Assembly (NCBI GenBank): GCA_014360755.1 | Contig: JACIWX010000002.1 | Coordinates: forward strand, 186,001 to 250,000 | Reading direction: 5' to 3' | Length of the DNA stretch: 64,000 nucleotides | Source: Chloroflexota bacterium | GTDB taxonomy: Bacteria; Chloroflexota; Anaerolineae; UBA2200 | Shown here: positions 37,925 through 46,533 of the stretch, one piece after another | Layout: every line of letters begins with the position of its first letter | How positions within the stretch are numbered: position 1 is the stretch's first letter | Position numbers and translations under genes: made by a program | The notes under the pieces: model-generated | Databases searched by the model: none | What the model was told of the DNA's origin: nothing | Seen by the model: the letters and a program-made list of their open reading frames with translations, nothing else

Positions 37925-38875
37925 ATGACCATGGCTGCTCCTCGCTTGGACGTAGTTGGCTTGGGCTATTGCTCCTGGGACTATCTGGGCATCGTTGACG
38001 CCATCCCAGAATTTGATGCCCCTACGGTAAGCCTGGCTGATTTCGCTACCTCGGGTGGCGGCCCAGTGGCTACAGCGTTAGTAACTCTGGCTAGGCTGGG
38101 AGCCCGAACCGGTTTTATTGGCGCCATTGGGGATGACGACGCCGGTTGGCAGTGTAAGCAAGCTTTTGTGCAGGATGGTGTAGACTTCCAACGCATGCGG
38201 GTGCACACAGGAGTGCGCACTCCGATCTGTATGATCCTCGTGCAATCTGGAAGCGGCCGGCGCTCTATTCTATGCTATCGGGGCACATGCCCGGAGGTAG
38301 AATTGGAGCCAGCAGACTATTCCTATCTCGCCTTAGCTCGCTTTTTGCATTTGGATGGACACCATGTGAGCGCTGCGATTGAAGCAGCAAGATTGATGCA
38401 TGGGATCGGCGGTACAGTAGTGCTGGATGTGAATAGGCCGCGCCCACGGCTAGATGAACTCCTACCTTGGGTGGATGTGCTCATCACCAACGCCTACTTC
38501 CCTGGAGCGTACACTGGTCAGCAAAATTTGGATCATGCCGCGCTGCTCCTGCAGCAAACTGGGGTACGGCTCGTTGTAACCACACTGGGAGAAAAGGGGT
38601 GCAAGTATTTCACGGCCGAAGGGCAATGGTACGTACCAGGCTTCTCCGTACCCGTGGTAGATACGACTGGCGCCGGCGATGCCTTCCATGGCGCATTTAT
38701 CTACGGATTGCTGCAAAACTGGCCCTTAGAGCACACCGCTACTTTTGCCAATGCAGTGGCAGCGCTGAATTGCACTGCTCTGGGCGGGCGAGCGGCATTG
38801 CCCCGCTTGGAACAAGTGTTTGCCTTTCTCCGGAGCACTGGGCGATGGGACCCCACCATTGCCCTGAACCAGTGA
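37925..38875 (+). CDS. PfkB-family carbohydrate kinase
   Basis: 316 residues. The N-terminal GLGYCSWDY and GGGPVATALVTLARLG segments and the C-terminal anion hole with catalytic Asp in DTTGAGDAFHGAF are typical of ribokinase-like enzymes. It phosphorylates a sugar or nucleoside; closest in style to ribokinase/sulfofructose-kinase-like groups, but specificity cannot be read. Two ATGs compete for the start (37925, 37931). It is 11 bases after ligA and is followed by a mobile element. Confidence 0.9.
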   Translation: MTMAAPRLDVVGLGYCSWDYLGIVDAIPEFDAPTVSLADFATSGGGPVATALVTLARLGARTGFIGAIGDDDAGWQCKQAFVQDGVDFQRMRVHTGVRTPICMILVQSGSGRRSILCYRGTCPEVELEPADYSYLALARFLHLDGHHVSAAIEAARLMHGIGGTVVLDVNRPRPRLDELLPWVDVLITNAYFPGAYTGQQNLDHAALLLQQTGVRLVVTTLGEKGCKYFTAEGQWYVPGFSVPVVDTTGAGDAFHGAFIYGLLQNWPLEHTATFANAVAALNCTALGGRAALPRLEQVFAFLRSTGRWDPTIALNQ

Positions 38876-38930
38876 TGCGCTTGCAGCAATCCTGCGCACT
38901 GCAGATGGGGCAACTTATAAGGGGACCCTG

Positions 38931-39075
38931 CTTATTGGAGAGTGTTGAAAATCCTGTCACCCTGAGCAAAGCGAAGGGTCTCGCGTAACTTTAGCCGTAT
39001 TTTCCCAAGTACCGTGAGATGCTTCACTTCGTTCAGCATGACATTGAAAGGGCTTTTTCAACACTCTCCTTATTG
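38931..39075. mobile_element. MITE-like element copy 1 with target-site duplication
   Basis: A 131-bp element (38938-39068) with perfect terminal inverted repeats (GAGAGTGTTGAAAA at the left; TTTTTCAACACTCTC at the right). The inner halves are also inverted copies of each other (AGCGAAG-type core). It encodes nothing. A direct repeat CTTATTG flanks it exactly (38931-38937 and 39069-39075). The right copy contains the metG stop codon. Copy 2 is at 40643-40773; the two differ at about 10 of 131 positions by eye. Confidence 0.9.
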
Positions 39076-40614
39076 CTCATAACGTGGGAAGAGCACTTCT
39101 CCTGGAGAGAGCGCGGTACCGGCCGGATATGTCCCTACTGTAGTGAGCGCTTGCCACCCGGCACTGGGATCAAATTCTAAACCCAATTGTTTCAGAAGCT
39201 CCCTTGCTTTGCGTGGCATCACTGGTTCTACCATGTACCCCAGCAGTCGCAACACATCCACTAGGTTGTACAACACGGTGGCCAAGCGCTCTCCTGCCTG
39301 TACTGAGCCATTTTTCTGCGCTTTGGCTAGCTCCCAAGGAGTTGTGTCTTGCACATACCCGTTGGCTGCCTCGACCACTTTCCAGATGAGGATCAGCACT
39401 TCCTGCAAGGCAACTCGGCGTACTGCATCGGCAACGTGCTCCCCTAATTGCGCCGCCATGGCCAAAAATTTCTGATCCACTGCTTCGGGTTTGCCCTTAG
39501 CCTCCGGGACAACGCCATCGAAGTAACGCACCACCATCTGCACCGTACGGTTCAATAGGTTGCCAAAGTCATTGGCTAAATCCGCATTGTAACGGCGGAC
39601 GAAAGCAGCATCTGTGTAATCCCAATCCGCGCCGAAGGCGCCTTCTCGCATGAAGAAATAGCGTACAGCGTCGGATCCAAATCTCCGCACCAAATCAAAG
39701 GGGTCAATGATGTTGCCGGTGGACTTGCTCAGTTTTTGGCCATCTTTTGTCAGCCATCCATGTGCGAATACCAGGCGAGGCACCGGCAAACCAACAGCCA
39801 TGAGCATAGCTGGCCAATACAAGCAGTGGAAACGGATGATCTCCTTGGCCATCAGGTGCACATCCGCTGGCCAGTAGCGTTGGAATGTTTCTGGATCGTC
39901 TCCGTAGCCAATAGCGGTAATGTAGTTGAGCAGCGCATCCACCCATACGTACAACACTTGCCGCGGATCATCGGGCAAGGGGATGCCCCAACGCACACGC
40001 TCACGGGAAATGCTAAAGTCTTGCAACCCTTGGCGCAGGACACCCAGAAGCTCATTGCGTCGCGCTTCTGGCTGTACGAAATCCGTCTCGGCGATCAAGT
40101 GGTACAGCCTATCCTGATAACGCGATAGGGCAAAGAAGTAATTTTCCTCCTCGGTCCACTCACAAGGACGCTGATGCACGCTGCAGAGGTTTCCTGGCAA
40201 AAGCTCATCTTGTTGATAAAAGGCTTCGCAGCGGGAGCAATACCAACCGGCATAGCGACCCCGGTAGACATCTTCAGAAGCCAGAAGCGCGCGAGCGAAC
40301 TTTTGCACGGCAGCGATATGTCGTGCATCGGTAGTACGGATAAAATAGTCGTTGGAAATATCCAGCATCCGCCAGAGTTCTTTGAATTGAGCAACGATGC
40401 TATCGCAGTACTCCTGCGGAGAAAGGCCCTTTTCCTCTGCGATGCGCTCGATATTCTGGCCATGCTCGTCCGTGCCAGTCAAGAAGAAAACATCATCTCC
40501 CATGAGACGATGATAGCGAGCTAGCACATCAGCTGCGATCGTGGTGTAAGCGTGCCCGATGTGTGGCACATCATTGACATAGTAGATTGGTGTTGTTACA
40601 TAGAATTTGCCCAT
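39070..40614 (-). CDS. metG: Methionyl-tRNA synthetase
   Basis: 514 residues. HIGH motif PHIGH at 17-21, a zinc knuckle in the connective peptide (CSRC then CSVHQRPC), the KMSKS-type loop GQKLSKSTGN and the anticodon-binding helical domain are complete. There is no C-terminal dimerisation extension. It charges both tRNAs-Met found in this window. Expression is controlled by a T-box upstream. A MITE was inserted at the very 3' end: its target duplication supplies the current stop region. Confidence 0.98.
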   Translation of the reverse strand: MGKFYVTTPIYYVNDVPHIGHAYTTIAADVLARYHRLMGDDVFFLTGTDEHGQNIERIAEEKGLSPQEYCDSIVAQFKELWRMLDISNDYFIRTTDARHIAAVQKFARALLASEDVYRGRYAGWYCSRCEAFYQQDELLPGNLCSVHQRPCEWTEEENYFFALSRYQDRLYHLIAETDFVQPEARRNELLGVLRQGLQDFSISRERVRWGIPLPDDPRQVLYVWVDALLNYITAIGYGDDPETFQRYWPADVHLMAKEIIRFHCLYWPAMLMAVGLPVPRLVFAHGWLTKDGQKLSKSTGNIIDPFDLVRRFGSDAVRYFFMREGAFGADWDYTDAAFVRRYNADLANDFGNLLNRTVQMVVRYFDGVVPEAKGKPEAVDQKFLAMAAQLGEHVADAVRRVALQEVLILIWKVVEAANGYVQDTTPWELAKAQKNGSVQAGERLATVLYNLVDVLRLLGYMVEPVMPRKARELLKQLGLEFDPSAGWQALTTVGTYPAGTALSPGEVLFPRYEQ

Positions 40615-40634
40615 GCAAACCTCCTTCCAGGTCC

Positions 40635-40781
40635 AATCAGCTGAGAGTGTTGAAAATCTTGTTACCCTGAGTGAAGCGAAGGATCTCGCGTAACTTGAGC
40701 CGTATTTTCCCGAGTACTGCGAGATGCTTCACTTCGTTCAGCATGACATTGGAAGGGCTTTTTCAACACTCTCAATCAGCT
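40635..40781. mobile_element. MITE-like element copy 2 with target-site duplication
   Basis: A 131-bp element (40643-40773) of the same family as copy 1 with identical ends. It is flanked by the direct repeat AATCAGCT (40635-40642 and 40774-40781), different from that of copy 1, so it inserted independently. It lies inside the metG leader, between the T-box terminator and the metG ribosome site, and would form a large hairpin in the mRNA. Confidence 0.9.
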
Positions 40782-40843
40782 CTTCCTCGTAAATTTTGCA
40801 TCCCACTGCAAAAGCACCAATACGGTATAACCTGTCCTATCAT

Positions 40844-41155
40844 AACAAAAGACCCTCGTCCGTCAGGGACGAGGGTTCGCTCTCGTGGTACCACCCTAAT
40901 TCGCTGTTGATTCGCATCAACAGCCTCAGTCAGTGCCAGCCTAGATGGCACTATGCCCATCTAACGGGGGCAAATCGGCTCAGCTTACTGGGTTAGGTGC
41001 CACGCCATGCTCACGATGACAAGTTCATTTCTCCGAGCACAGGGCCCTTCCCGTTCAGCTTGCAGCTCTGAGGCCATTTTCTACGGCTTATCTGCACTGC
41101 TTCTCAACCTCTGCGCAGCTCTCTGTAGCATCTAATACCGTATACTCGTCCTCTT
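40844..41155 (-). promoter_or_regulatory. T-box riboswitch of metG
   Basis: On the minus strand the T-box sequence AGGGTGGTACCACG (40897-40884) is a near-perfect consensus match. It is followed by a terminator: 10-bp stem (arm ACCCTCGTCC, 40852-40876), then CTTTTGTT. Stem I begins near GACGAGTA at 41150. A candidate Met specifier ATG lies at 41077-41075. Uncharged tRNA-Met would stabilise the antiterminator and raise metG expression. It explains the long gap between metG and its promoter. Confidence 0.92.
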
Positions 41156-41213
41156 CATCGCCTTTCGTATGATATTGTCGAGTGCTTGTAATATTCAAAC
41201 AAGACTGTACGTT

Positions 41214-41241
41214 ATTCTAGCAACTTCGCTAGTTTTGTCAA
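41214..41241 (-). promoter_or_regulatory. Promoter of the T-box/metG transcript
   Basis: On the minus strand TTGACA, a 16-base spacer, then TAGAAT. It lies about 60 bases upstream of stem I of the T-box. Confidence 0.7.
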
Positions 41242-41352
41242 AACATTGCGGCTGCCTTGTACTATATCCAATTCCGCTGTATACTTTCGTTTGCACCGCT
41301 GTTATCACTGGCCCAACTAATAGCGAGATACGCTCGCTGGAGGGTACGAAAA

Positions 41353-41919
41353 ATGGTCGAGATAGTCACTCTCCTCAGCAAATTGCTTGAGATTGATCTG
41401 CGCAGAGCACTGTGCACGATCCTGTTGCTGTTTTTCCTCATGGCTGCTTATATCCAGTCCTATGCCTTTGTGGACGACGTGCCGGGAGTGAACAAGCCTC
41501 CACTCTACGATTTGCTGCGACCTTTCGACTTCTGGGCACCAGCGATGTTGCTGATTATGCCCATGGCCTTGCTCACCTTGCCTTTGCAATGGTTGGGCTT
41601 TTCTCCTCTATCATCACCCTTGGTCTGGCCATTGCAAGCCATTTATCTCTATTTCCTCTCGTGTCTGCTTGCCTTTGGGCACGACCGCTGGGGGGCAAAA
41701 TGGAGGAAGGGATGGCGTTGGCTTATCTGGTTGCTGCCCTTCCTCATCGTGGCTGTGCTGTGGATGCCTGGCATGTTGGCCGGAATGAGCGCCTTTTGGA
41801 ACGCCCTGCCCTTTTTTATCTCCTCCATCTTATTCACTGGCTGTGTTTTGTCTTTGTACATTTACATTGCTGCTTGCTTCGGCGTAGGTGTGTATAAGAA
41901 ACTGCGGGCTCACCCGTAG
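41353..41919 (+). CDS. Hypothetical membrane protein
   Basis: 188 residues from the ATG at 41353, where GGAGGG lies 8 bases upstream; an open frame continues to 41257 without a ribosome site. Four hydrophobic segments are visible (about 19-35, 58-80, 90-105, 128-175). I do not recognise the family. A Trp-rich basic loop (KWRKGWRWLIW) lies between helices. It precedes a small lipoprotein gene by 21 bases, so the two are probably co-expressed. Confidence 0.7.
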   Translation: MVEIVTLLSKLLEIDLRRALCTILLLFFLMAAYIQSYAFVDDVPGVNKPPLYDLLRPFDFWAPAMLLIMPMALLTLPLQWLGFSPLSSPLVWPLQAIYLYFLSCLLAFGHDRWGAKWRKGWRWLIWLLPFLIVAVLWMPGMLAGMSAFWNALPFFISSILFTGCVLSLYIYIAACFGVGVYKKLRAHP

Positions 41920-41940
41920 CCTCGTAGGAGGTAATTGGAA

Positions 41941-42378
41941 ATGCATTCCAAATGCAGGGGGTATGCAATAATCCTGCTGATGGTGGCAGCAATGCTCTGT
42001 GTTCTAGCCAGTTGTGGTTCTGGAGGATTGCCTCCAGAGGGCAAGAATGCCCTCGATGAATGCATTGCTCGCTTGGCTGGCACGAAGGTCAATTACAGAA
42101 TCATATCCGCACAAAAAGCGCCAGGAACAACTGAGGAGCAGCGTACCGCCCCCCAATTACCGTCCAGCAGTGGTGTGTCCGGATGTCCGCCGGATTCTGG
42201 CGATCGGGAGACCTGGTGCATTGTCATCGGTCAGGAAATTGCAGACAAGACGGGGCAGCGGTATTCCCACTTTCTGCTCAGAAGGCTGGGTAGCTCCTGG
42301 TATGTAGAAGAATTGACCGACGCACAGGCAAACCGTTTTGAATACGTCGGTTGCACCAATTGGAATATCAGGCGCTAG
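41941..42378 (+). CDS. Hypothetical lipoprotein
   Basis: 145 residues from the ATG at 41941 (AGGAGG 9 bases upstream; a TTG 6 bases earlier is too close). Signal with lipobox LASC (Cys25). The mature part has three further Cys and no family I know. The gene shares the strand and probably the transcript of the membrane protein before it and converges on glpD. Confidence 0.7.
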   Translation: MHSKCRGYAIILLMVAAMLCVLASCGSGGLPPEGKNALDECIARLAGTKVNYRIISAQKAPGTTEEQRTAPQLPSSSGVSGCPPDSGDRETWCIVIGQEIADKTGQRYSHFLLRRLGSSWYVEELTDAQANRFEYVGCTNWNIRR

Positions 42379-42401
42379 AAAAAGGCGGTTACTAGTCAAC
42401 T

Positions 42402-43982
42402 TCACACCAAGGGGCTGTACGCTTGTGACCAGATATTCGTATATGCGGCGACTTCTGCTTCCCACCGCGCATCGTCCCAACCCAGCTCTGGTTGGACGAT
42501 AGCACGGATGGTTTCCATGATGGGCATAGCACCTTGTGACAAGAGCAAGCCTATGCGCACCCGCCGCAGCAGCAGGTCATCTAGGTGCACTACTCCCTCA
42601 TTGCGTGCAGCCCAACGTAGCTCTGCCCAGAGCGTATCCGTCTCGGGGATGACATCCAATTCTTCATGTGCCGCCGCAGCAACGAGGGCTGGAGCATGTG
42701 TGCCATAGCGCCCTAACAGACGCAAGCGCGCATAGGAATCCAGCCTTGTAAGACCAGCCAGGTCCGCCGGCAGTGGCTCAAACATCGGGGCATTGCCATC
42801 GGGGCTGGCCATTGCAGGCCAAATGCGTCGTGCTGTGCGCAGCGCATCTAATGCCATGGGACGGAAAGTGGTCAGTTTTCCTCCGGTAATGGTAACCAAG
42901 CCACTCTCTTCTAACACGATGTGGGCACGCGACTCTTTATGCGGATCCACCCCTTTCCCCGATGCAACGATGGGACGCACTCCCGAAAAGGTTGCCATGA
43001 TATCCTTTGCCTGCAAACGTAAGGAAGGAAACTTGGCGTCCAGCGCCTCCATAATATATTCGATCTCCTCAGGCTCCACATGCGGTTCTTCGTCAAGTGG
43101 CTGCTTATGATCCAGATCCGTGGTTCCGGCTAGAGTAGCTCCTTCCCAAGGGAGGACAAAAACAGGACGCTTGTCGCGCGGATGAACGAGGGTAATCGCC
43201 TGCGCCACTGGCAAGCGCCAGGCAGGGAAGACGAGGTGACTGCCTCGGGAGGGGCGAATGCGGGGAGAGCCTCCCACTTGACTGCGCAACTGATCCGCCC
43301 AGGCGCCAGTGGCACTGATTACCACCCGTGCCTTTAACTCCAGCGTGCGTCCAGTTGTCCTGTCACGTACCACAACGCCTTTCACTTTCCCCTCACGATC
43401 CAAGAGCAGTTTCTCTGCCGCCACGTAATTCAGGGCTGTGCCGCCTGCATCCACCGCCTCACGGATGATGCGCAATACCATCCGCGCATCATCTGTTACA
43501 GCGTCAAAATAACGGTAGCCGCCTTTGAGGCGTTCCTGGTTGATATGCGGTGCAAGCATCAGAAAGTCATCGCCCTTGTAATAGCGGTGTGCCCACTTAT
43601 GTCCAAACAGGTCGTATACCGCCAGGCCAATGGCAGCAGCCCTTCGGTTTGGGGATTCACCTTGATAGATACCAAAGAGAAAACCCAGAGCGTTGATCAG
43701 GCCAGGTGCTTGTTTCATCAACCATTCCCGTTCGCGCACAGACTCCCGTGTAACGCTGTACTGGCCCTGTGCCAAATAGCGAAGGCCACCATGGACAAGC
43801 TTTGTCGAACGGCTGGAAGTGCCCCAGGCGAAATCGTTTTTCTCTATCAAGAGCGTTCGTAGATGGAGATGCGTTGCCTGGCGTAGGATGCCTGCACCTG
43901 TAATGCCGCCTCCAATCACAATGATGTCCCAAGGCTGATCGAGTTGGGACCAGACATTATCGCGCCATTTACCCTGCCACAT
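42402..43982 (-). CDS. glpD: FAD-dependent glycerol-3-phosphate dehydrogenase
   Basis: 526 residues from the ATG at 43982 (AGGAG 7 bases upstream; a longer frame to 44033 lacks a site). The FAD motif IIVIGGGITGAG is near the N-terminus, with SSRSTKLVHGGLRYL (the glpD signature), SATGAWAD and GGKLTTFR later. It oxidises glycerol 3-phosphate to dihydroxyacetone phosphate at the membrane and reduces quinone. It follows the AGPS-like FAD oxidase by 76 bases on the same strand. Confidence 0.95.
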   Translation of the reverse strand: MWQGKWRDNVWSQLDQPWDIIVIGGGITGAGILRQATHLHLRTLLIEKNDFAWGTSSRSTKLVHGGLRYLAQGQYSVTRESVREREWLMKQAPGLINALGFLFGIYQGESPNRRAAAIGLAVYDLFGHKWAHRYYKGDDFLMLAPHINQERLKGGYRYFDAVTDDARMVLRIIREAVDAGGTALNYVAAEKLLLDREGKVKGVVVRDRTTGRTLELKARVVISATGAWADQLRSQVGGSPRIRPSRGSHLVFPAWRLPVAQAITLVHPRDKRPVFVLPWEGATLAGTTDLDHKQPLDEEPHVEPEEIEYIMEALDAKFPSLRLQAKDIMATFSGVRPIVASGKGVDPHKESRAHIVLEESGLVTITGGKLTTFRPMALDALRTARRIWPAMASPDGNAPMFEPLPADLAGLTRLDSYARLRLLGRYGTHAPALVAAAAHEELDVIPETDTLWAELRWAARNEGVVHLDDLLLRRVRIGLLLSQGAMPIMETIRAIVQPELGWDDARWEAEVAAYTNIWSQAYSPLV

Positions 43983-44058
43983 TGCTATGCTCCTGGATTT
44001 GGGATTCAAGATGCAGGGTGCAGAAACGTGCACTCAGACCATGTAGCATCTTGTACTT

Positions 44059-45660
44059 CTATCGCTTAATCAGTTTCCTGGGGTTCATAATGCCATGTGG
44101 ATCAAAGCATTGCGACAAGGCATGCAACGCTGCCATGCCCAAAGCCCCCTTCTCGGCAGCGAGATAGGGCAGGTGATCCGTGCCAATACCATGCTGATGG
44201 GTGATCGTTCCGCCTGCTGCGATAATGGCTTGGCTGGCTGCCGTTTTCAAGACCTGCCAGCGGCGCAGTGTCTCTTCCGGGTCACCATTTGCAGGGATGC
44301 GGTAGAGATATGTGGTGTAGACGTTAGAACCCCATGGGTAAGTATGAGATAAGTGGCTAAAAGCGAGCACTCGTTCACCGATGTCCTGTAGGCCATCCCG
44401 CAATGCCTCCTCGATGACATCCACCATACGGGCGATGTTGCTCCACTGCGTTGCCGTTTCCAGAGTGTCCAGAGCATAGCCCATTTCCCACAAGGTGTTG
44501 CGCAGGTACGGAGTGCGGAATCTGCTTTTCCGCCACTGGTTGCCAAAGAGCTTCCCGACATGCACCCCACCGTATTTTCTGGCCACAGCCAGTGCTTCTT
44601 CACGACCGAGCCGCACTGATGATGCATTTCCGGTAATGCCGAGGATGAGCATGCAGCGTTGCTCGCCCACCCCGCGCAGACGCAACAACTCCTTGAGCCA
44701 ACGGATTACCTTCTCATGGCCGGCTAGAGCGAGCGTCGTTTCTGTCTCGAGCGGTGTGCTCAGGCGCAACATGGATAGCGGGAGACGCGCCTGCATGATT
44801 TCACGCACGGCTTCCTGGCCTTGTCGGAAGTCCGGGAAAAAGACCGCGCGAAACTCTTCGCACTCTGGCAAGCGCCGAATGCGCACAGTCGCTTCAGTTA
44901 GGATGCCTAGCCGCCCTTCAGAGCCCAGCACCACCTCACGCAAATCCGGCCCAGCCGCTGAAGCGGGAAATGGCGGTAGGATCAAGGTGCCCGCGGGAGC
45001 TTCCAGTCGCCCTCCGGCGAACATGGCTTCGATGCGGCCATAGCCCAGCGATTGCTGGCCGTTTGATCGCGTAACAATCCAGCCACCAAGGCTGGACAGT
45101 TCAAAAGACTGCGGAAAATGCCCTAAGGTAAAGCCGCGTGCGCGGAGTTGCGCCTCTAAATCAGGGCCGAAAATTCCTGCACCGAAGGTGGCTAGATGGC
45201 TGACCTCATCGAAATGCAGCAATCGGTTCATGCGGCCCAGGTCTACTGTCAGCACTGGGGCTTCCCCAGGCAAGACATTGATGTGCCCAACCACACTGGT
45301 TCCGCCACCGTAGGGAATTAACCGTGCTCCAACACGGGCAGCATAGGTGAGCAGCTCCCGTACCTGGGCGTTGGTAGTAGGATAAGCCACGCCATCGGGG
45401 AAAGCGGGAATGCGCCCACTGCGCAGAGCAATCCAATCCGGCAGGCTCTGGCCTCGGGCGTGGAGAACACGGGCAAATGGATCTGTATCCACCAAGGGAT
45501 GGGAAGGCAAACGGGAGTCGGGTACTGAGGAAATCACTTCATCAAGAGCCGCGTCGTGCGGGGGTTCAGCCGGGCCAATCCAATCCTGCAAGAACGGCAC
45601 AGCAGAATCCGGCAAGGGATAGACAAACGTCTCATCACCCCATCCGTTCCATCGTCTCAT
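44059..45660 (-). CDS. FAD-binding oxidase of the alkylglycerone-phosphate synthase (AGPS) family
   Basis: 533 residues from the ATG at 45660 (AAGGAGG 8 bases upstream). It begins RRWNGWGDE, the AGPS-type opening, followed by the FAD-binding PYGGGTSVVGH loop, GFTLGHFPQSFELSSLGG, and the C-terminal ITHQHGIGTDHLPYL. Eukaryotic AGPS makes alkyl-ether lipids from acyl-DHAP; bacterial relatives are often annotated as FAD-linked oxidases with unproven substrates. The glpD neighbour produces DHAP, which fits an ether-lipid or glycerol-phosphate role. The specific reaction is not shown. Confidence 0.85.
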   Translation of the reverse strand: MRRWNGWGDETFVYPLPDSAVPFLQDWIGPAEPPHDAALDEVISSVPDSRLPSHPLVDTDPFARVLHARGQSLPDWIALRSGRIPAFPDGVAYPTTNAQVRELLTYAARVGARLIPYGGGTSVVGHINVLPGEAPVLTVDLGRMNRLLHFDEVSHLATFGAGIFGPDLEAQLRARGFTLGHFPQSFELSSLGGWIVTRSNGQQSLGYGRIEAMFAGGRLEAPAGTLILPPFPASAAGPDLREVVLGSEGRLGILTEATVRIRRLPECEEFRAVFFPDFRQGQEAVREIMQARLPLSMLRLSTPLETETTLALAGHEKVIRWLKELLRLRGVGEQRCMLILGITGNASSVRLGREEALAVARKYGGVHVGKLFGNQWRKSRFRTPYLRNTLWEMGYALDTLETATQWSNIARMVDVIEEALRDGLQDIGERVLAFSHLSHTYPWGSNVYTTYLYRIPANGDPEETLRRWQVLKTAASQAIIAAGGTITHQHGIGTDHLPYLAAEKGALGMAALHALSQCFDPHGIMNPRKLIKR

Positions 45661-45770
45661 ACAAGCCACCTCCTTTGGCAGCGTTGCTTCTTCGCCGTAC
45701 ACCAATGCGCAGATTTATCTTGACAGCGGACGGATATGTGCGGTTTGCGTTTTTGCCTAAACAGGCTGTC

Positions 45771-46490
45771 CTACACGGATGATTTCCGTGCGAACTCAGC
45801 GACCGCTTCATCGGAGAGCGGATCATTGCCCATAGCGAGAAGCACGGCCAAAGGCGCCGATATATGATGGGCACCTGCTAGCAGCGTCTTGACCGCCTCC
45901 TCTGGTGACTTGATACTTGCCGCTAGAACCTCCGTGCCGCGGCCCACCGCTTTGCAGACCTCTGCCAATTCCCTGACGAAGCTGAAGCCATCCCCACGCA
46001 AACGAGTAGTACGATTCACGTAGGGCAGAAGATATTTTGCGCCAGCCTCGCAGGCGAGATAAGCCTGCGCTGTATTGAACAGGGAGGTTACGGCTACCGC
46101 AACCCCCTTATCCGAGAATTCCGCAACAAGGGCCATGTTCTCAGTGGATGTGGGGATTTTCAAGCCAATTTTGCCTAGTTGCAGGGGATAGAATTCGCTA
46201 GCGGTTGGGTTCTTCTCCCATTCGGCAAACTGTTTGTCTTCCTCCTCACGGAATTCGTCATTCAGGCGCAAAATCCTTTCGCCTTCTACCCGCCGTTCCG
46301 CTACGGTAGGTGCAGTCAGTTGATAAAACACGGTCCCTGTACAGATATGACACAGCTCGCGGAGAACCTCGGTTGCTGGACGCTTTACTTTTGCCAGGAG
46401 TGCGGGGTTCGTAGTGATACCTCGCACAAAGCCTAAGCTCATCGCTTGACGCGCTTCCTCTGGTAATGCAGAATCGAGATAGATGCTCAA
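45771..46490 (-). CDS. Transaldolase/fructose-6-phosphate aldolase family protein
   Basis: 239 residues from a TTG at 46490 (GGAGG five bases upstream; a GTG two codons earlier is too close to the site). The Schiff-base Lys is in LKIPTSTENM, and the N-terminal GITTNPALL is typical of the MipB/TalC group. It has an insertion with many Glu residues (about 75-90) not seen in short TalC proteins. It would transfer or cleave dihydroxyacetone units, in keeping with the DHAP-related neighbours. Confidence 0.88.
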   Translation of the reverse strand: MSIYLDSALPEEARQAMSLGFVRGITTNPALLAKVKRPATEVLRELCHICTGTVFYQLTAPTVAERRVEGERILRLNDEFREEEDKQFAEWEKNPTASEFYPLQLGKIGLKIPTSTENMALVAEFSDKGVAVAVTSLFNTAQAYLACEAGAKYLLPYVNRTTRLRGDGFSFVRELAEVCKAVGRGTEVLAASIKSPEEAVKTLLAGAHHISAPLAVLLAMGNDPLSDEAVAEFARKSSV

Positions 46491-46533
46491 GGTCACCTCC
46501 GAGAAACATGTTATGTATTTCGTGTTCCGTATC

